The notes under the pieces were generated by a model. The model saw nothing but the letters and a program-made list of their open reading frames with translations. It made no database searches and had not been told where the DNA came from. A DNA stretch of 64,000 bases from Microcystis wesenbergii NRERC-220. Its GTDB lineage: Bacteria; Cyanobacteriota; Cyanobacteriia; Cyanobacteriales; Microcystaceae. The DNA lies in contig NZ_JAVSJA010000001.1 of NCBI RefSeq assembly GCF_032027425.1, positions 2,803,501 to 2,867,500 of the forward strand. Reading direction: 5' to 3'. Shown one piece after another: positions 16,805 to 26,386 of the stretch. A program made the position numbers and the translations under genes. Every line of letters begins with the position of its first letter. Position 1 is the first letter of the stretch.

Positions 16805-19504
16805 CTAAGAGTAAGGAGACCAGGGACCGATGACGGTTTCTCCTCGCTTCTCTTTTTCTGCTAATTCCAGGTTTAAGGTTAATAGTTTCTCTAAGATGTC
16901 GTCGTCAGCTTGGAAGTGATATGCTTCCATCACTAGCTTGTCTAATTTCTGATGGAGTTGATACAGTTGGCTACTGGGTTCGTTAAAGAATTGGTTATAT
17001 AGTTTGGTGATTCCCCATTGTTTTTTCTCCATCTGTTGGCTGCGGTATTCGTGTAATTCGTTGGCGGTTTTACGGATTTTTTCGACAAGTTCCTGTGAAG
17101 GTTTCTGGGGAAAAGGGAAGGTTTCAAAACAGGTTGTATTAGTATAGCGAGTTCTGTCTTCAAGAGTTGAACTTTGAGCTTTTACCCAGAGGCGATGAAT
17201 CTTAGATGTCAGGATACCGAGAATGTAGAAATCATCGGAGGCAAGAACAATATTTAAATCTCCAGGAAGCCAGTCAAGAGGTGCTGGAATAAAAACCGCC
17301 CATTTAGAGACTCGTGGGACAGTAAAATAAAACGATTTTTTAACAATATATTCTCTCATTATTGAAGCATTCGATCCCATCTTCCACCAATTCTCTCTTC
17401 TGACTTTCATCCGATTTATCTCTCTTTCTGGCTTAACATTTACTTTAATATGCTCGAAAGGTAGTGTATATTCACTAGCATCCTCTAAACTCATATCATT
17501 AAAATCAATAATCCAGCGTTCTGGCTTACCGTGAGGATTTTGGGCTAGATTTGCTCCCATTGAAAACAACTTAAGGACATTCCTATTTTTAGAATCTTGT
17601 TTAATCCATTCATCAACTTGTTTTTCACTAACTAGAAAACCTTTACCAACAGGAATCACTCCTTGAAAACATTGATTAAGATTAGCTTTTAATCGCGGAG
17701 ATTTAGAGACATCTACAGTCGCTTTTAAAGAAGAATTAATTTGAGAAACTTGATGATTATCTAAATAATAACTTACTGGTTCAACTTTACTCCAATTGAC
17801 AATACTAACATGAACATTAGCCTCACCAGACCAAGGCTGAGTAGAAATCGCCTCATGAATGTGTCCACCATTGTGAGTAATATAATCCAACGCCGCTACA
17901 CGACTTTTCCCTTGACTAATAGAATTAGTTCCGACTAAACCCGCTCTTCCTTTCTCATCTAATTGATTATGTGCTAGACGAAACCAATAGGAACAAAAAT
18001 CAACCGAGTCTTTAACCTCAGAAAACCTTCCAAACACTTTATTAACATAATCATCACTGAGATTTAATCTCATGTGTTTACCTCCCAAAAATGGAGGATT
18101 ACCGATAATTGCGTCTGCTTTTTGCCAATCCGTAAACAAAGCATCAGCACAAATAATATTACTATCCAAAGTATCCAAAGGTAAAGAAGCTTCCGTCAAA
18201 TTAAACTTATCAATCGCCACCTTTCTGGCAATCATTAAAGTCACCCGCGCCAACTCTACAGCAAAAGGATTAATATCCATTCCATAAAACTGTTTAGGCG
18301 TAACAAAACTAATCTGTAACTGGTCACTAGAAGAACGACGACGGTTAGCAATCTTTTCAATTAATAACTGTTCAATGCGCTTTAATTCTTGATAGGCGAC
18401 ATAGAGAAAATTACCCGAACCGCAAGCCGGATCTAATACCTTATACTGCTGTAATTCTAACTGAAGTGTATTTAACTCACCAATCGTCCCAGCTTGCTCA
18501 ATTTTCTCCTCCCAGTAACGGCTAATAGTTGGGCGAACAATTTTCATAATATCCGCTTCTGAGGTAAAGTGCATTCCGTAGGTGTGGCGTTCTTCAGCAT
18601 TAGCCGTCCCCTCAAAAATATTACCAAAAATTGCCGGACGGATCTTACTCCAATCCTGACGCGCCGCCACATCCAGAAACTCTAATTCTTTATTAGTTAA
18701 TTCAATTGGATGAATTATACTAAACAGTCCCCCATTAAAATAATCCACTCCCTGATACTTGCCAACGGGGGTAATTCCGGGTTGGTTCATCTGTTGAAAT
18801 AATCCCCCCAAGACATCATAGGAATTGCCCCCATTTAGACATTCTTGTACACAAGAAATAAATAAATCTCTTGGTAACAATCCTCGATCCTCAGCAAACA
18901 TTGCTAATACACACTGCAAAATAAATCGCTGGGCCGTCAACTCATCAAAACCGCTTTTATGACTGCGTTTTTTTAACAGTTGAAATAACTCACCCATCCG
19001 CCGCGCCGCCGTTTCTGTAATCTCGACTTGATTATTCTGAAAGATAGGGGTACGATTCCCTACTTCCATAAAATTGAAGGCACTCACCCGATTTTTCAAA
19101 TCGTTGAGATTTACTCGATCTACCGGTTCATCTATTTGAAGATCAAAATCAAAAATCCAGAACTGATCAAAATTACATAATAAGACATAGCGAGGGCGAT
19201 TAGGAACCAATCGACTCCAGTATTCAAAAGCTTGGGGATAGTGCTTACTTAAATCTTCTCCTCGCTTTTTCATTTCAATTAAAACACGAGGTTTCCAAAC
19301 TAAATCAGCAAATCCGGTTTTACCTTTCTTGCTACCTTTAGTAATCGCCTCCTCATAGGTTGCACCCGCTTCTAACGCACCTTTATGACCAAAAACTCGA
19401 AAGAAACGGTCTAGGAAAATCTGAGCTTCTTTCCTTTCTTTGCCAGTAATATGCTGTTGACAAAAATCAATAAATTCCTGTAAGCTTTCAAGAGTAGTAG
19501 TCAT
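16805..19504 (-). CDS. Single-chain restriction-modification enzyme (type IIL/MmeI-like)
   Basis: 899 aa. N-terminal nuclease: D67, then E77-M-K79 in TGFADLVWKPRVLIEMKKRG, the D-X9-EXK spacing of MmeI-type enzymes. A helical connector follows, then a gamma-class N6-adenine methyltransferase with motif I DPACGSGNFL (about 357) and motif IV NPPFLGG (about 465). The C-terminal 300 residues would be the target-recognition part and include FETFPFPQ. One protein thus cuts and methylates, modifying one strand. All key residues are present, so it looks active; its target sequence cannot be read from the protein. Confidence 0.88.
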   Translation of the reverse strand: MTTTLESLQEFIDFCQQHITGKERKEAQIFLDRFFRVFGHKGALEAGATYEEAITKGSKKGKTGFADLVWKPRVLIEMKKRGEDLSKHYPQAFEYWSRLVPNRPRYVLLCNFDQFWIFDFDLQIDEPVDRVNLNDLKNRVSAFNFMEVGNRTPIFQNNQVEITETAARRMGELFQLLKKRSHKSGFDELTAQRFILQCVLAMFAEDRGLLPRDLFISCVQECLNGGNSYDVLGGLFQQMNQPGITPVGKYQGVDYFNGGLFSIIHPIELTNKELEFLDVAARQDWSKIRPAIFGNIFEGTANAEERHTYGMHFTSEADIMKIVRPTISRYWEEKIEQAGTIGELNTLQLELQQYKVLDPACGSGNFLYVAYQELKRIEQLLIEKIANRRRSSSDQLQISFVTPKQFYGMDINPFAVELARVTLMIARKVAIDKFNLTEASLPLDTLDSNIICADALFTDWQKADAIIGNPPFLGGKHMRLNLSDDYVNKVFGRFSEVKDSVDFCSYWFRLAHNQLDEKGRAGLVGTNSISQGKSRVAALDYITHNGGHIHEAISTQPWSGEANVHVSIVNWSKVEPVSYYLDNHQVSQINSSLKATVDVSKSPRLKANLNQCFQGVIPVGKGFLVSEKQVDEWIKQDSKNRNVLKLFSMGANLAQNPHGKPERWIIDFNDMSLEDASEYTLPFEHIKVNVKPEREINRMKVRRENWWKMGSNASIMREYIVKKSFYFTVPRVSKWAVFIPAPLDWLPGDLNIVLASDDFYILGILTSKIHRLWVKAQSSTLEDRTRYTNTTCFETFPFPQKPSQELVEKIRKTANELHEYRSQQMEKKQWGITKLYNQFFNEPSSQLYQLHQKLDKLVMEAYHFQADDDILEKLLTLNLELAEKEKRGETVIGPWSPYS

Positions 19505-19557
19505 CTATAGCCTTTCCATTGGAGTAGGGTGGGCGTTGTAGTGCGATCACCATCTTA

Positions 19558-19652
19558 CACAATAATTCATAATTCATAATTCATCATTCATAATTCATAA
19601 TTCATAATTCATCATTCATAATTCATCATTCATAATTCATAATTCATCATTC
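19558..19652. repeat. Tandem ATTCATA/ATTCATC array
   Basis: About eleven copies of an 8-9 base unit (AATTCATAA and AATTCATCA variants) between the restriction-modification gene and the LptD-like gene. Period and lack of spacers exclude a CRISPR array. Confidence 0.85.
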
Positions 19653-19662
19653 CCATGTAGTC

Positions 19663-22056
19663 TTAACGGGTTACTCCATCCACCACCGGACGGACATCGC
19701 TGCCCTCAAAATAGCCGGGGTTGCCTGTCCAGTTGAAATCCGACACGCGGATGTTGAGTATTCCCAACTGCAGCACCGGGTTATAGCGCAAAATTAAACT
19801 ATAGGTGCGACGACTCCATTCGAGAAAATATTCTGTACTGATTTCCTTAGCTTGATCGATACTGTAAATACTCTGGAAACCCACACGAATCGGACCATAT
19901 ACCTGTTGAGTTATACCATAGGACATTGTTTGTTGATCAACAAAGCGATCGAAGAAAAAGGGTGATTGTCCGTTAACCAAACCCTGACTAAAACTGATAT
20001 TAAACCCGGTATAGTCGAGAAAATTGCCGGAAAAACGCCCAAACTGCCCTAATAATCCCACGGTTCCCGTGACGGAATTTTGCGTCTCTCCATTAGTGTA
20101 ATAACTGGTGACACCGGTGACACCAGTGACAATAGCAATATAGGGTTGAACGGGAAGAGGAGAAAATCTTAACCCTTGGTCGGGAGTCGGTGGTAAAGTA
20201 GGGGCATACCAGAGTAAAAAACTGCGATTGAGGGAGACAGCCCCCTGAAAACGGCTTAAATTAGTAACATTATCCGTTGCATTGGCCGCTAAGAGATCAC
20301 TGCGATCGGTGGGTGCGTTGATATTCTGAACAGAAGCTTGATAACTGAGTCTAATATCCGTATTCGGGACGACAATCACCGGTGAGGTCAAAATTGCCCC
20401 AAAACTGCTATTAACCGTCTGAAACCCTAAAGAACCGTTAAAGAGACGCTCGCGATAATTGTACTCCACATTGAGCAGATAGGGATCCTGCAACTGTCCG
20501 ATCGTCTGTTGAAAGCGAATCTTAGAACGAACAATATTTTCGATCTGTTCCAAATCTAAATTAGAAAAAGAGGCTGTTGCTTGCAAAAACGAGCGCTCGC
20601 CAAAATTAGTGGCAAAATTCCCCAATAAACCAAAAGCTTTCGGACTAAGGGGCGAAACTTCGCCACCTCCGGGGTTAGCTGAGGGAAAAGCATCGGGATT
20701 AAGGACTTTTTGCACTAAATATTGCGGTGTCAACTCAAAAAGAGTCTTCGGTGTCTCCACTAAAGTTAGGGGACTTTCTACGAAAAATCCGCCCCGATCC
20801 TCCCCATCATAGCCCGGGGCAATTAAAAAAGGACGACGACGACGGCGATCGAAAGTGAGACTATTAATAAAAGTGGGGGCCACTACCCGTTGATCGAAAA
20901 CCAACTGGGAATTACTCATCCGCAACTCATCGGTAAAGGGGCCAGTACTGCGAAAAGTGGCGGAATTGGCCCGAACTTCCAATTCAGGAGGGGAAAAAGG
21001 GTCATTAGTCAGACGCACATTAGTGGCATTCCACACCTTACCATCAAAATTCAAGCGTTCGGCCTGAAAACGGACACGATTAATCGTTCCCCCCGACGGA
21101 CCACTAATATTCTGTCGATCGCGCCGACTGGGATCCTGTCCCCCGACGACAAATTGAAAACCCTCTCCCGTGGTGATTCTCTGCAAGGGTTGATTTAATG
21201 TCAAACGATCAGTTAGGGTTGCAAAAGAACTACCGGCCCCCACATCCGTGGGCAGCGTTTGTCCTAAATCCCTAGCGGTGCTGGGTTGAAAAATCTCCCC
21301 ATTAGCATTAAATACCACACCGCTATCCTGGACGAAATAATACTCGAAGCGATCGCCGCGCAGGATTTGATCTCCCCGGGTTAGGATCACCTGGCCCTCC
21401 GCTACCGCTAACTTTTCGGGAAGATTAATCTGTAAGCGATCGGCCGTTAGTACACTTTGGGCAAAACGCAGGGTGACATTACCTCTAGCGGTGATAATCT
21501 GCCGATTTTGGTCAAATTCCTGCTCATCGGCCACTAATTCTAGGGGTCTTTCCCCTTCTGGATTAACTGCAGCGGTCTGAGCTAGGCTGTTATTGAGGGA
21601 AATCAAGTATTCTTGGCTGGTTGTTTCGCCTTTTTTCCGCACTAATAGCCGAGTTGAGCCATTTTTCTGGTTAAGAGCTTTTTGATTTAATCCTGAAACT
21701 ATCTCGGTTTCGGGATGAATGGTGACACCAACGGCTGCGGGGGGTGGAGAATTCTGAACAGAAAGGGGTTTTCCTAAAGCTGCCGCATCACCCGCACTGC
21801 TAGGTAATGGTTTTAGGGGAATACCCTCATCGGGAACCAAAGGTTTTACCTCGACGGTTTCCGGGGGTGGAGTGACGGTGAGGGGAATAGAAACGCTCTC
21901 TTCTGAAGGCTTTTTTGCTTCTAGAGGTGCTGGGGTGACAGGGAGGGGAATTACTGACGCGGGACTATTTTCAGAAACTTGGCGCTCCTCCGTTTCCGGT
22001 TCGGCTACAGTATTAATCAGGGCAGGTGGTTCAACAGCTAAGAGAAAAAAAGACAT
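19663..22056 (-). CDS. DUF3769 protein, cyanobacterial LptD-like outer-membrane LPS assembly protein
   Basis: 797 aa. Residues 1-150 are Pro/Glu-rich linker. Residues about 175-240 read LELVADEQEFDQNRQIITAR then GNVTLRF, an OstA/LptA-like repeat that also occurs in the LptA gene at 25731. From about 400 the sequence alternates polar and hydrophobic residues with frequent aromatic ends, typical of a beta-barrel. DUF3769 proteins are thought to be the cyanobacterial counterpart of LptD, which inserts LPS in the outer membrane. No classic signal peptide is visible; an in-frame TGA upstream rules out a long extension. It lies 1.5 kb from lptF/G, lptB and lptA, on the same strand. Confidence 0.8.
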   Translation of the reverse strand: MSFFLLAVEPPALINTVAEPETEERQVSENSPASVIPLPVTPAPLEAKKPSEESVSIPLTVTPPPETVEVKPLVPDEGIPLKPLPSSAGDAAALGKPLSVQNSPPPAAVGVTIHPETEIVSGLNQKALNQKNGSTRLLVRKKGETTSQEYLISLNNSLAQTAAVNPEGERPLELVADEQEFDQNRQIITARGNVTLRFAQSVLTADRLQINLPEKLAVAEGQVILTRGDQILRGDRFEYYFVQDSGVVFNANGEIFQPSTARDLGQTLPTDVGAGSSFATLTDRLTLNQPLQRITTGEGFQFVVGGQDPSRRDRQNISGPSGGTINRVRFQAERLNFDGKVWNATNVRLTNDPFSPPELEVRANSATFRSTGPFTDELRMSNSQLVFDQRVVAPTFINSLTFDRRRRRPFLIAPGYDGEDRGGFFVESPLTLVETPKTLFELTPQYLVQKVLNPDAFPSANPGGGEVSPLSPKAFGLLGNFATNFGERSFLQATASFSNLDLEQIENIVRSKIRFQQTIGQLQDPYLLNVEYNYRERLFNGSLGFQTVNSSFGAILTSPVIVVPNTDIRLSYQASVQNINAPTDRSDLLAANATDNVTNLSRFQGAVSLNRSFLLWYAPTLPPTPDQGLRFSPLPVQPYIAIVTGVTGVTSYYTNGETQNSVTGTVGLLGQFGRFSGNFLDYTGFNISFSQGLVNGQSPFFFDRFVDQQTMSYGITQQVYGPIRVGFQSIYSIDQAKEISTEYFLEWSRRTYSLILRYNPVLQLGILNIRVSDFNWTGNPGYFEGSDVRPVVDGVTR

Positions 22057-22196
22057 GACTGCACGAGTCGGCGATCAAAATAGAGGACGAGCGAACCTCA
22101 ATGATACTACCATGATCATTATTCCTAGGGAGACAGGGAAAGTCCGATAACTTGTTCCCTGTGTCTCTACCCTAGAACCGGTTTGGTAATTGTCTT

Positions 22197-22313
22197 CTAC
22201 TCAAAGTCTTTGCGTCCGGGGTTACGGGTAGGATCGCCGGAAAGGAAGCCAAAGATAAAAAGTAAGACAAAGAAGGAAACAACGATATAAACGGCGATTT
22301 TTAGGGTTAACAT
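22197..22313 (-). CDS. psbI: Photosystem II reaction centre protein I
   Basis: 38 aa, too short for a usual ORF scan. It begins [19 protein letters not shown], a single membrane segment, and ends [14 protein letters not shown], the characteristic PsbI tail. PsbI is a one-helix subunit near the D1/CP43 side of PSII that helps early assembly and stability. AAGGAG lies 10 bases before the ATG. It is flanked by the LptD-like gene and rsmI. Identification is secure. Confidence 0.96.
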   Translation of the reverse strand: MLTLKIAVYIVVSFFVLLFIFGFLSGDPTRNPGRKDFE

Positions 22314-22414
22314 TACTAAGACGTTCTCCTTAGACTAGATTAATGCAATAACAGGGTGAGCATACCTTGACCTACTTTACCCTATTTGAGTGATCCCTGA
22401 ACAGACAAAAGCGA

Positions 22415-22475
22415 TCGGTCTTCAGTTATCAGTTATCAGTTATCAGTTATCAGTGAGCAGTTATCAGTGAGCGGT
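22415..22475. repeat. TTATCAG tandem array
   Basis: Four copies of AGTTATC in direct order and then variants with AGTGAGC. The same motif type appears at 41016-41035. Confidence 0.8.
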
Positions 22476-22492
22476 GAGCAGATGTGAGTTTT

Positions 22493-22574
22493 GGCTCTTC
22501 TAGGTTCTGTGTGATAAGTTTAACTTACAGAGGATTGATCGATCTTTGTGTCCTTTGTGTCTCTGTGGTTCGTT
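22493..22574. repeat. Dispersed repeat family H, copy 1
   Basis: Starts GGCTCTTCTAGGTTCTGTGT and ends TGTGTCTCTGTGGTTCGTT. An inverted copy is at 34904-34998 (AACGAACCACAAAGACACAG...). Ends in that copy are inverted (GGCTCTCTTA and, reversed, GACTCTCTTA), so it may be a small mobile element. It lies in the psbI-rsmI gap (22314-22708), which holds nothing else but the array above. Confidence 0.5.
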
Positions 22575-22708
22575 CCACTCACTGCCCCAAGACTGTATCT
22601 TAGAATACATTTTACCCACCAAACCTGGGAGAGCCGAGTTTTTAGTTTACTGTTTACTGTTTACTGATCACTTAAAATACGCCCAACCAGCCTATTTTTA
22701 GCCAATTT

Positions 22709-23548
22709 ATGAATAATCTCGGTAAATTGTATGTGGTGGGAACGCCGATCGGCAATTTAGACGATCTGACTTTCCGGTCCCTGGCAACTCTCAAAAAAGT
22801 CACTCTAATTGCTGCCGAAGATACCAGACACACGGGCAAATTATTGCAGCATTTTGATATTCCGACCCCTCAAATTAGTTACCACGAACATAATCGCCTT
22901 TCCCGTCTCGATGAGTTATTAAATATTCTCAGCCAAGGTCAGGATATCGCTTTGGTTACTGATGCGGGAATGCCTGGAATTTCTGACCCGGGTTATGAGT
23001 TAATTAAAGCTTGTATAGAAGCTAATATCGAAGTGGTTCCCATCCCCGGAGTAACGGCGGTAATTACTGCTTTAGCGGTGTCGGGATTACCCACGGAAAG
23101 ATTCTGTTTTGAAGGATTTCTTCCGGGTAAGGAAAAGATGAAACAAGAGCGCTTAGAGGGTTTAAAAACTGAAACGAGAACGATGGTTTTTTATGAAGCA
23201 CCTCATAAACTTATTAAGACTTTGGAGGATTTACGAGAAACTTTCGGCCCAACGAGAAAGATAGTTTTAGGTCGGGAATTAACCAAGCTTTACGAAGAAA
23301 TTTGGCGAGGAACTATCGCCGAGGCGATTAATTTATATCGGGAGAATAAAACTCCTAAAGGGGAATTTACGCTCGTAGTTATGGGCAACAATCAGGCCGA
23401 TAATATCCAATTATCCGATGAGGAATTAAAACGGGAATTAAAACAAATTATCGAAGGAGGAGTTAATCGATCGCAAGCCAGCAGACAATTAGCACAAGTT
23501 ACTAATTTATCCCGCAGTCGTTTATATAAATTAGCTTTGGAAATTTGA
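22709..23548 (+). CDS. rsmI: 16S rRNA (cytidine(1402)-2'-O)-methyltransferase
   Basis: 279 aa of the tetrapyrrole/SAM methylase fold. Family motifs: LYVVGTPIGNLDDLTFRSL at the N-terminus, AAEDTRHTGKLL, VTDAGMPGISDPG, PGVTAVITALAVSGLPTERF with FEGFLPGK, and MVFYEAPHKLIKTL. RsmI 2'-O-methylates C1402 in the decoding centre of 16S rRNA. It is full length. The last 40 residues carry a helix-turn-helix-like segment (NRSQASRQLAQ). It stands alone on the plus strand, convergent with the lptF/G gene, with 36 bases between. Confidence 0.93.
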   Translation: MNNLGKLYVVGTPIGNLDDLTFRSLATLKKVTLIAAEDTRHTGKLLQHFDIPTPQISYHEHNRLSRLDELLNILSQGQDIALVTDAGMPGISDPGYELIKACIEANIEVVPIPGVTAVITALAVSGLPTERFCFEGFLPGKEKMKQERLEGLKTETRTMVFYEAPHKLIKTLEDLRETFGPTRKIVLGRELTKLYEEIWRGTIAEAINLYRENKTPKGEFTLVVMGNNQADNIQLSDEELKRELKQIIEGGVNRSQASRQLAQVTNLSRSRLYKLALEI

Positions 23549-23584
23549 TGATTATCAATTTTTATTCCCACCGCTAACCCTCGA

Positions 23585-24754
23585 TTACTTAGCCGACTGA
23601 AGTAACAAAATTCCCCCAGCAGTTAATCCTAAAATATTGGGCAACCAAGCGGCCATCAAGGGGGTTAAAACTCCGCCAATGCCTAAGGAACTGGTGACAA
23701 AAGATAGGAGATAATAGGAGAAAATTAGGACAATACAAATACCGAAACTGGTGGCTTTATTAGAATTTTGGGGACGTAATCCCAAGGCCGCCCCAATCAT
23801 CCCAAAAACTAAACAAACAAAGGGTAAAGATATTTTCTGCTCGATTTGAACCTGCAATTTTCTAATTTTGGTGGGATTGCCACTTAATTGCAGTATTTTT
23901 AGGTATTCCTGCGCTTGTCTTAGGGTCATTTCTGAACCATCTCGGCCTCGAAAAGCTAAATCTAAAGGGGTACGCGGTAGGGCTAATTGTTGATGTTGAA
24001 AGCGGACAATATTACGATAGGAACCATTAGGATCAATTAGATAAATTGTGCCGTTATAAAAATCCCAGATATTTTTTTCAATATTCCAAGAAGCTGATTC
24101 TGAGGTAATAATTTGATTAACTTCCGGTTGGGTGCGATCGAGAATGGTTAAACCTAGCATCTCTTGACCGTTAAATCTTTCGGCATAAAATAACCTTCTT
24201 AATACCGTTTGGGGTTCCCCTCCATTCGGTTGCCGCACTTTGCCGTATTCAGGATAAATAATATTATCTTCAATAAAAGATTTGCGATTTGGTCGCAGGG
24301 CTTTGGTCATGGTAGCATTAGCTTCATAACTGGCAGCTGGAGCCACATAATCATTAAAAACGTAGGTTAATCCCGTCACTATTAAACTTAGCACAATGGC
24401 CGGAATTATTAGGCGATAAACACTAATTCCAATACTTTTAAAAGCAATTAATTCGCTATCACTGGCTAAACGACTGTAGGCCATTAAAGCCGCTAAAAGT
24501 ATTGACATGGGAAAGGCTAAAACGATAAACTCTGGCATTTTTAATAAGAGAATTTTTAAGGCCAAAGTCAAGGGTAAACCCGATTCAGTAATCCGTCGCA
24601 CTAAATCAAATAAAGTACCGATCGCCACTCCCAAAGAAGTGAATAAACCCATACCAAATAGAAAGGGTAATAATAACTCGACAAAAATATAGCGGTCTAA
24701 GATGCTAAATCCGGGTATTCTACTTAAATTTCCTTGCCAATTGCCAACTTTCAT
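23585..24754 (-). CDS. LptF/LptG-family LPS export permease
   Basis: 389 aa of the YjgP/YjgQ family. Membrane segments lie near residues 25-45, 65-80, 100-120 and, after a large periplasmic beta domain (about 125-270), three more near 300-320, 330-350 and 360-380. The start RYIFVELLLPFLFGMGLFT is the typical first segment. Cyanobacteria often have only one LptF/G-type gene, thought to act as a homodimer. With LptB it forms the inner-membrane pump that loads LPS on LptA. Its start is 31 bases from the end of lptB, so they are probably one operon. Confidence 0.87.
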   Translation of the reverse strand: MKVGNWQGNLSRIPGFSILDRYIFVELLLPFLFGMGLFTSLGVAIGTLFDLVRRITESGLPLTLALKILLLKMPEFIVLAFPMSILLAALMAYSRLASDSELIAFKSIGISVYRLIIPAIVLSLIVTGLTYVFNDYVAPAASYEANATMTKALRPNRKSFIEDNIIYPEYGKVRQPNGGEPQTVLRRLFYAERFNGQEMLGLTILDRTQPEVNQIITSESASWNIEKNIWDFYNGTIYLIDPNGSYRNIVRFQHQQLALPRTPLDLAFRGRDGSEMTLRQAQEYLKILQLSGNPTKIRKLQVQIEQKISLPFVCLVFGMIGAALGLRPQNSNKATSFGICIVLIFSYYLLSFVTSSLGIGGVLTPLMAAWLPNILGLTAGGILLLQSAK

Positions 24755-24785
24755 GATATAATGCAGCGATTTTTATTAATAACAA

Positions 24786-25514
24786 TTATCTGAAAAAATT
24801 ATCACCCAAATAATACTGACGCACCAGAGGATTATTATAAAGTTCTTCGCCACTTCCCGCCGCTAAAATCTGCCCTTCGCGCATAATATAAGCCCGATTA
24901 GTGATAGCCAAAGTTTCTCGCACATTGTGATCAGTAATTAAAATTCCCATCTGACGCTCCCTTAAACCAGCGATCATCGCTTGAATCTCGGACACGGCGA
25001 TCGGATCCACCCCAGCGAAAGGTTCATCTAATAATAAAAATCTTGGTCCGTTGACTCCCACCGCTAAAGCGCGGGCTAATTCTGTCCTTCTTCTTTCTCC
25101 TCCGGAAACGTAAGCGCCTTTAGTGCCAACAATCTTATCGAGGCGAAATTCTTTTAATAAATCATAGAGACGATTTGCCCGTTGGGAAAAGGGAACCCCC
25201 GACTGTTCTAGGGCTAACTGAATATTTTCTGATACAGTTAAATAACGAAAAATACTGGCCTGCTGCGTCAGATAGCCAATACCCAGACGCGCCCTTTGAT
25301 TAAGGGGTAATTTGGTAATTTCTTTTTGATCGAGCCAAACGCGCCCTTGATTCGGTTTGATTAATCCCGTGGCGATATAAAAAGTTGTGGTTTTTCCCGC
25401 ACCATTTGGTCCTAATAACCCGACAATTTCCCCCGGGGCAACAGTAATACTCACCCGGTTAACCACGAGCCTTTTACCGTAGGATTTATGGATATTTTCT
25501 AATACTAAAGTCAT
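24786..25514 (-). CDS. lptB: LPS export ABC transporter ATP-binding protein
   Basis: 242 aa. Walker A GPNGAGKTTTFY (about 34-45), Q-loop GYLTQQASIFRYLTV, signature YVSGGERRRTELARALA, Walker B FLLLDEPFAGVDP and the H-switch LITDHNVRET are all intact. The last features match LptB of the LPS exporter rather than other ABC ATPases. It lies upstream of the lptF/G gene on the minus strand and 216 bases downstream of the lptA gene, with a long tandem array in between. Confidence 0.92.
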   Translation of the reverse strand: MTLVLENIHKSYGKRLVVNRVSITVAPGEIVGLLGPNGAGKTTTFYIATGLIKPNQGRVWLDQKEITKLPLNQRARLGIGYLTQQASIFRYLTVSENIQLALEQSGVPFSQRANRLYDLLKEFRLDKIVGTKGAYVSGGERRRTELARALAVGVNGPRFLLLDEPFAGVDPIAVSEIQAMIAGLRERQMGILITDHNVRETLAITNRAYIMREGQILAAGSGEELYNNPLVRQYYLGDNFFR

Positions 25515-25519
25515 CTTGA

Positions 25520-25730
25520 GCGGCTGTTGGGTGTGGGGTGTGGGGTGTGGGGTGTGGGGTGTGGGGTGTGGGGTGTGGGAAACTCCTGACTCGGAGACTC
25601 CTGACTCGGAGACTCCTGACTCGGAGACTCCTGACTCGGAGACTCCTGCCTCCTGCCTCCTGACTCGGAGACGCCTGACTCGGAGACTCCTGACTCGGAG
25701 ACTCCTGACTCGGAGACTCCTGACTCCTAA
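25520..25730. repeat. Compound tandem array between lptA and lptB
   Basis: First about seven GTGTGGG units (25531-25579), then about ten units of 15 bases with core GACTCGGAGACTCCT. No spacers or hairpins that would suggest CRISPR. Frames open through it on both strands are artefacts of the repeat. Confidence 0.9.
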
Positions 25731-26231
25731 TCACTGCGGGTTAATAATTGGGGCAGCGGGGAGGGAAGGGGAAGGTATGGGTGCGGGTGTCGGGGAAGCA
25801 GCCGGTTGGGGGGAAGTTTCGTTATCTTTGACTAAATAAATTGACTCCACCTGCTGACTGGTTTGGGGAGTAGCGATAAATCTGCCCTCATCGACAAGAT
25901 AAGTCATCGTTTCGGCGCGGATACTGTTGCCTTCCTGCAAAACGTAAACGTTACCCGTCATCACTAAACGACGTTCGCGGCTAAAATACTGAGCTTGGGC
26001 GGAAGTGGCCTGCATTTTGCGAGCGGGATAGAACACTTGTACGTTACCTCGAGCAGTAATTACCCCCGTTTTTGAGTTCGCCTCCTGAATATCCGATCGC
26101 ACTGTCATGGCATTACCCGGTACAATGTTCTGCTGTGCCTTGACTAGGGGAGAAGTACCTAATCCCATGACTAAGCTAGTAGAAACGAGGGCAACTAGCC
26201 ATCCGCTGATTTTTGCGTATCTTGCTCTCAT
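25731..26231 (-). CDS. lptA: LptA/OstA-domain periplasmic LPS transport protein
   Basis: 166 aa. Residues 1-32 form a signal peptide ending PLVKAQ. The mature part has the OstA-like pattern twice: NSKTGVITARGNVQVFYPA and RRLVMTGNVYVLQEGNSIRA, strands of the jelly-roll bridge. The last 40 residues are Pro/Ala-rich. It should carry LPS from LptB-LptF/G through the periplasm to the DUF3769/LptD-like protein encoded at 19663. It starts the putative minus-strand operon lptA-lptB-lptF/G; the C-terminal end abuts the tandem array, so the tail may be variable between strains. Confidence 0.85.
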   Translation of the reverse strand: MRARYAKISGWLVALVSTSLVMGLGTSPLVKAQQNIVPGNAMTVRSDIQEANSKTGVITARGNVQVFYPARKMQATSAQAQYFSRERRLVMTGNVYVLQEGNSIRAETMTYLVDEGRFIATPQTSQQVESIYLVKDNETSPQPAASPTPAPIPSPSLPAAPIINPQ

Positions 26232-26274
26232 AGAAATGTCACCTATAAGTAAATGGTTTCAATTAAATTGAAGA

Positions 26275-26365
26275 TAAATCCCCCCTTGATCCCCCCTTGA
26301 TCCCCCCTTAATCCCCCCTTGATAAGGGGGGGATTAGACAATTTTTAACACCCACCTACTTAGAG
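26275..26365. repeat. Dispersed CCCCCCTTGATC repeat upstream of lptA
   Basis: Four units of CCCCCCTTGATC/TAATC followed by the inverse AAGGGGGGGAT, then ACAATTTTTAACACCCACCT. It is the inverse of the 14286-14425 repeat. Confidence 0.7.
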
Positions 26366-26386
26366 GTAATTGTATTGACTAACTAA

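Noticed and set aside
19558-19652. Possible CRISPR array
   Set aside because: Units are 8-9 bases with no spacers; the same holds for 22415-22475, 25520-25730, 39668-39697 and 48485-48675.
25486-25839. Open frames on both strands through the GACTCGGAG array
   Set aside because: Periodic DNA with a unit divisible by three stays open by chance; the protein would be pure repeat and overlaps lptA and lptB.
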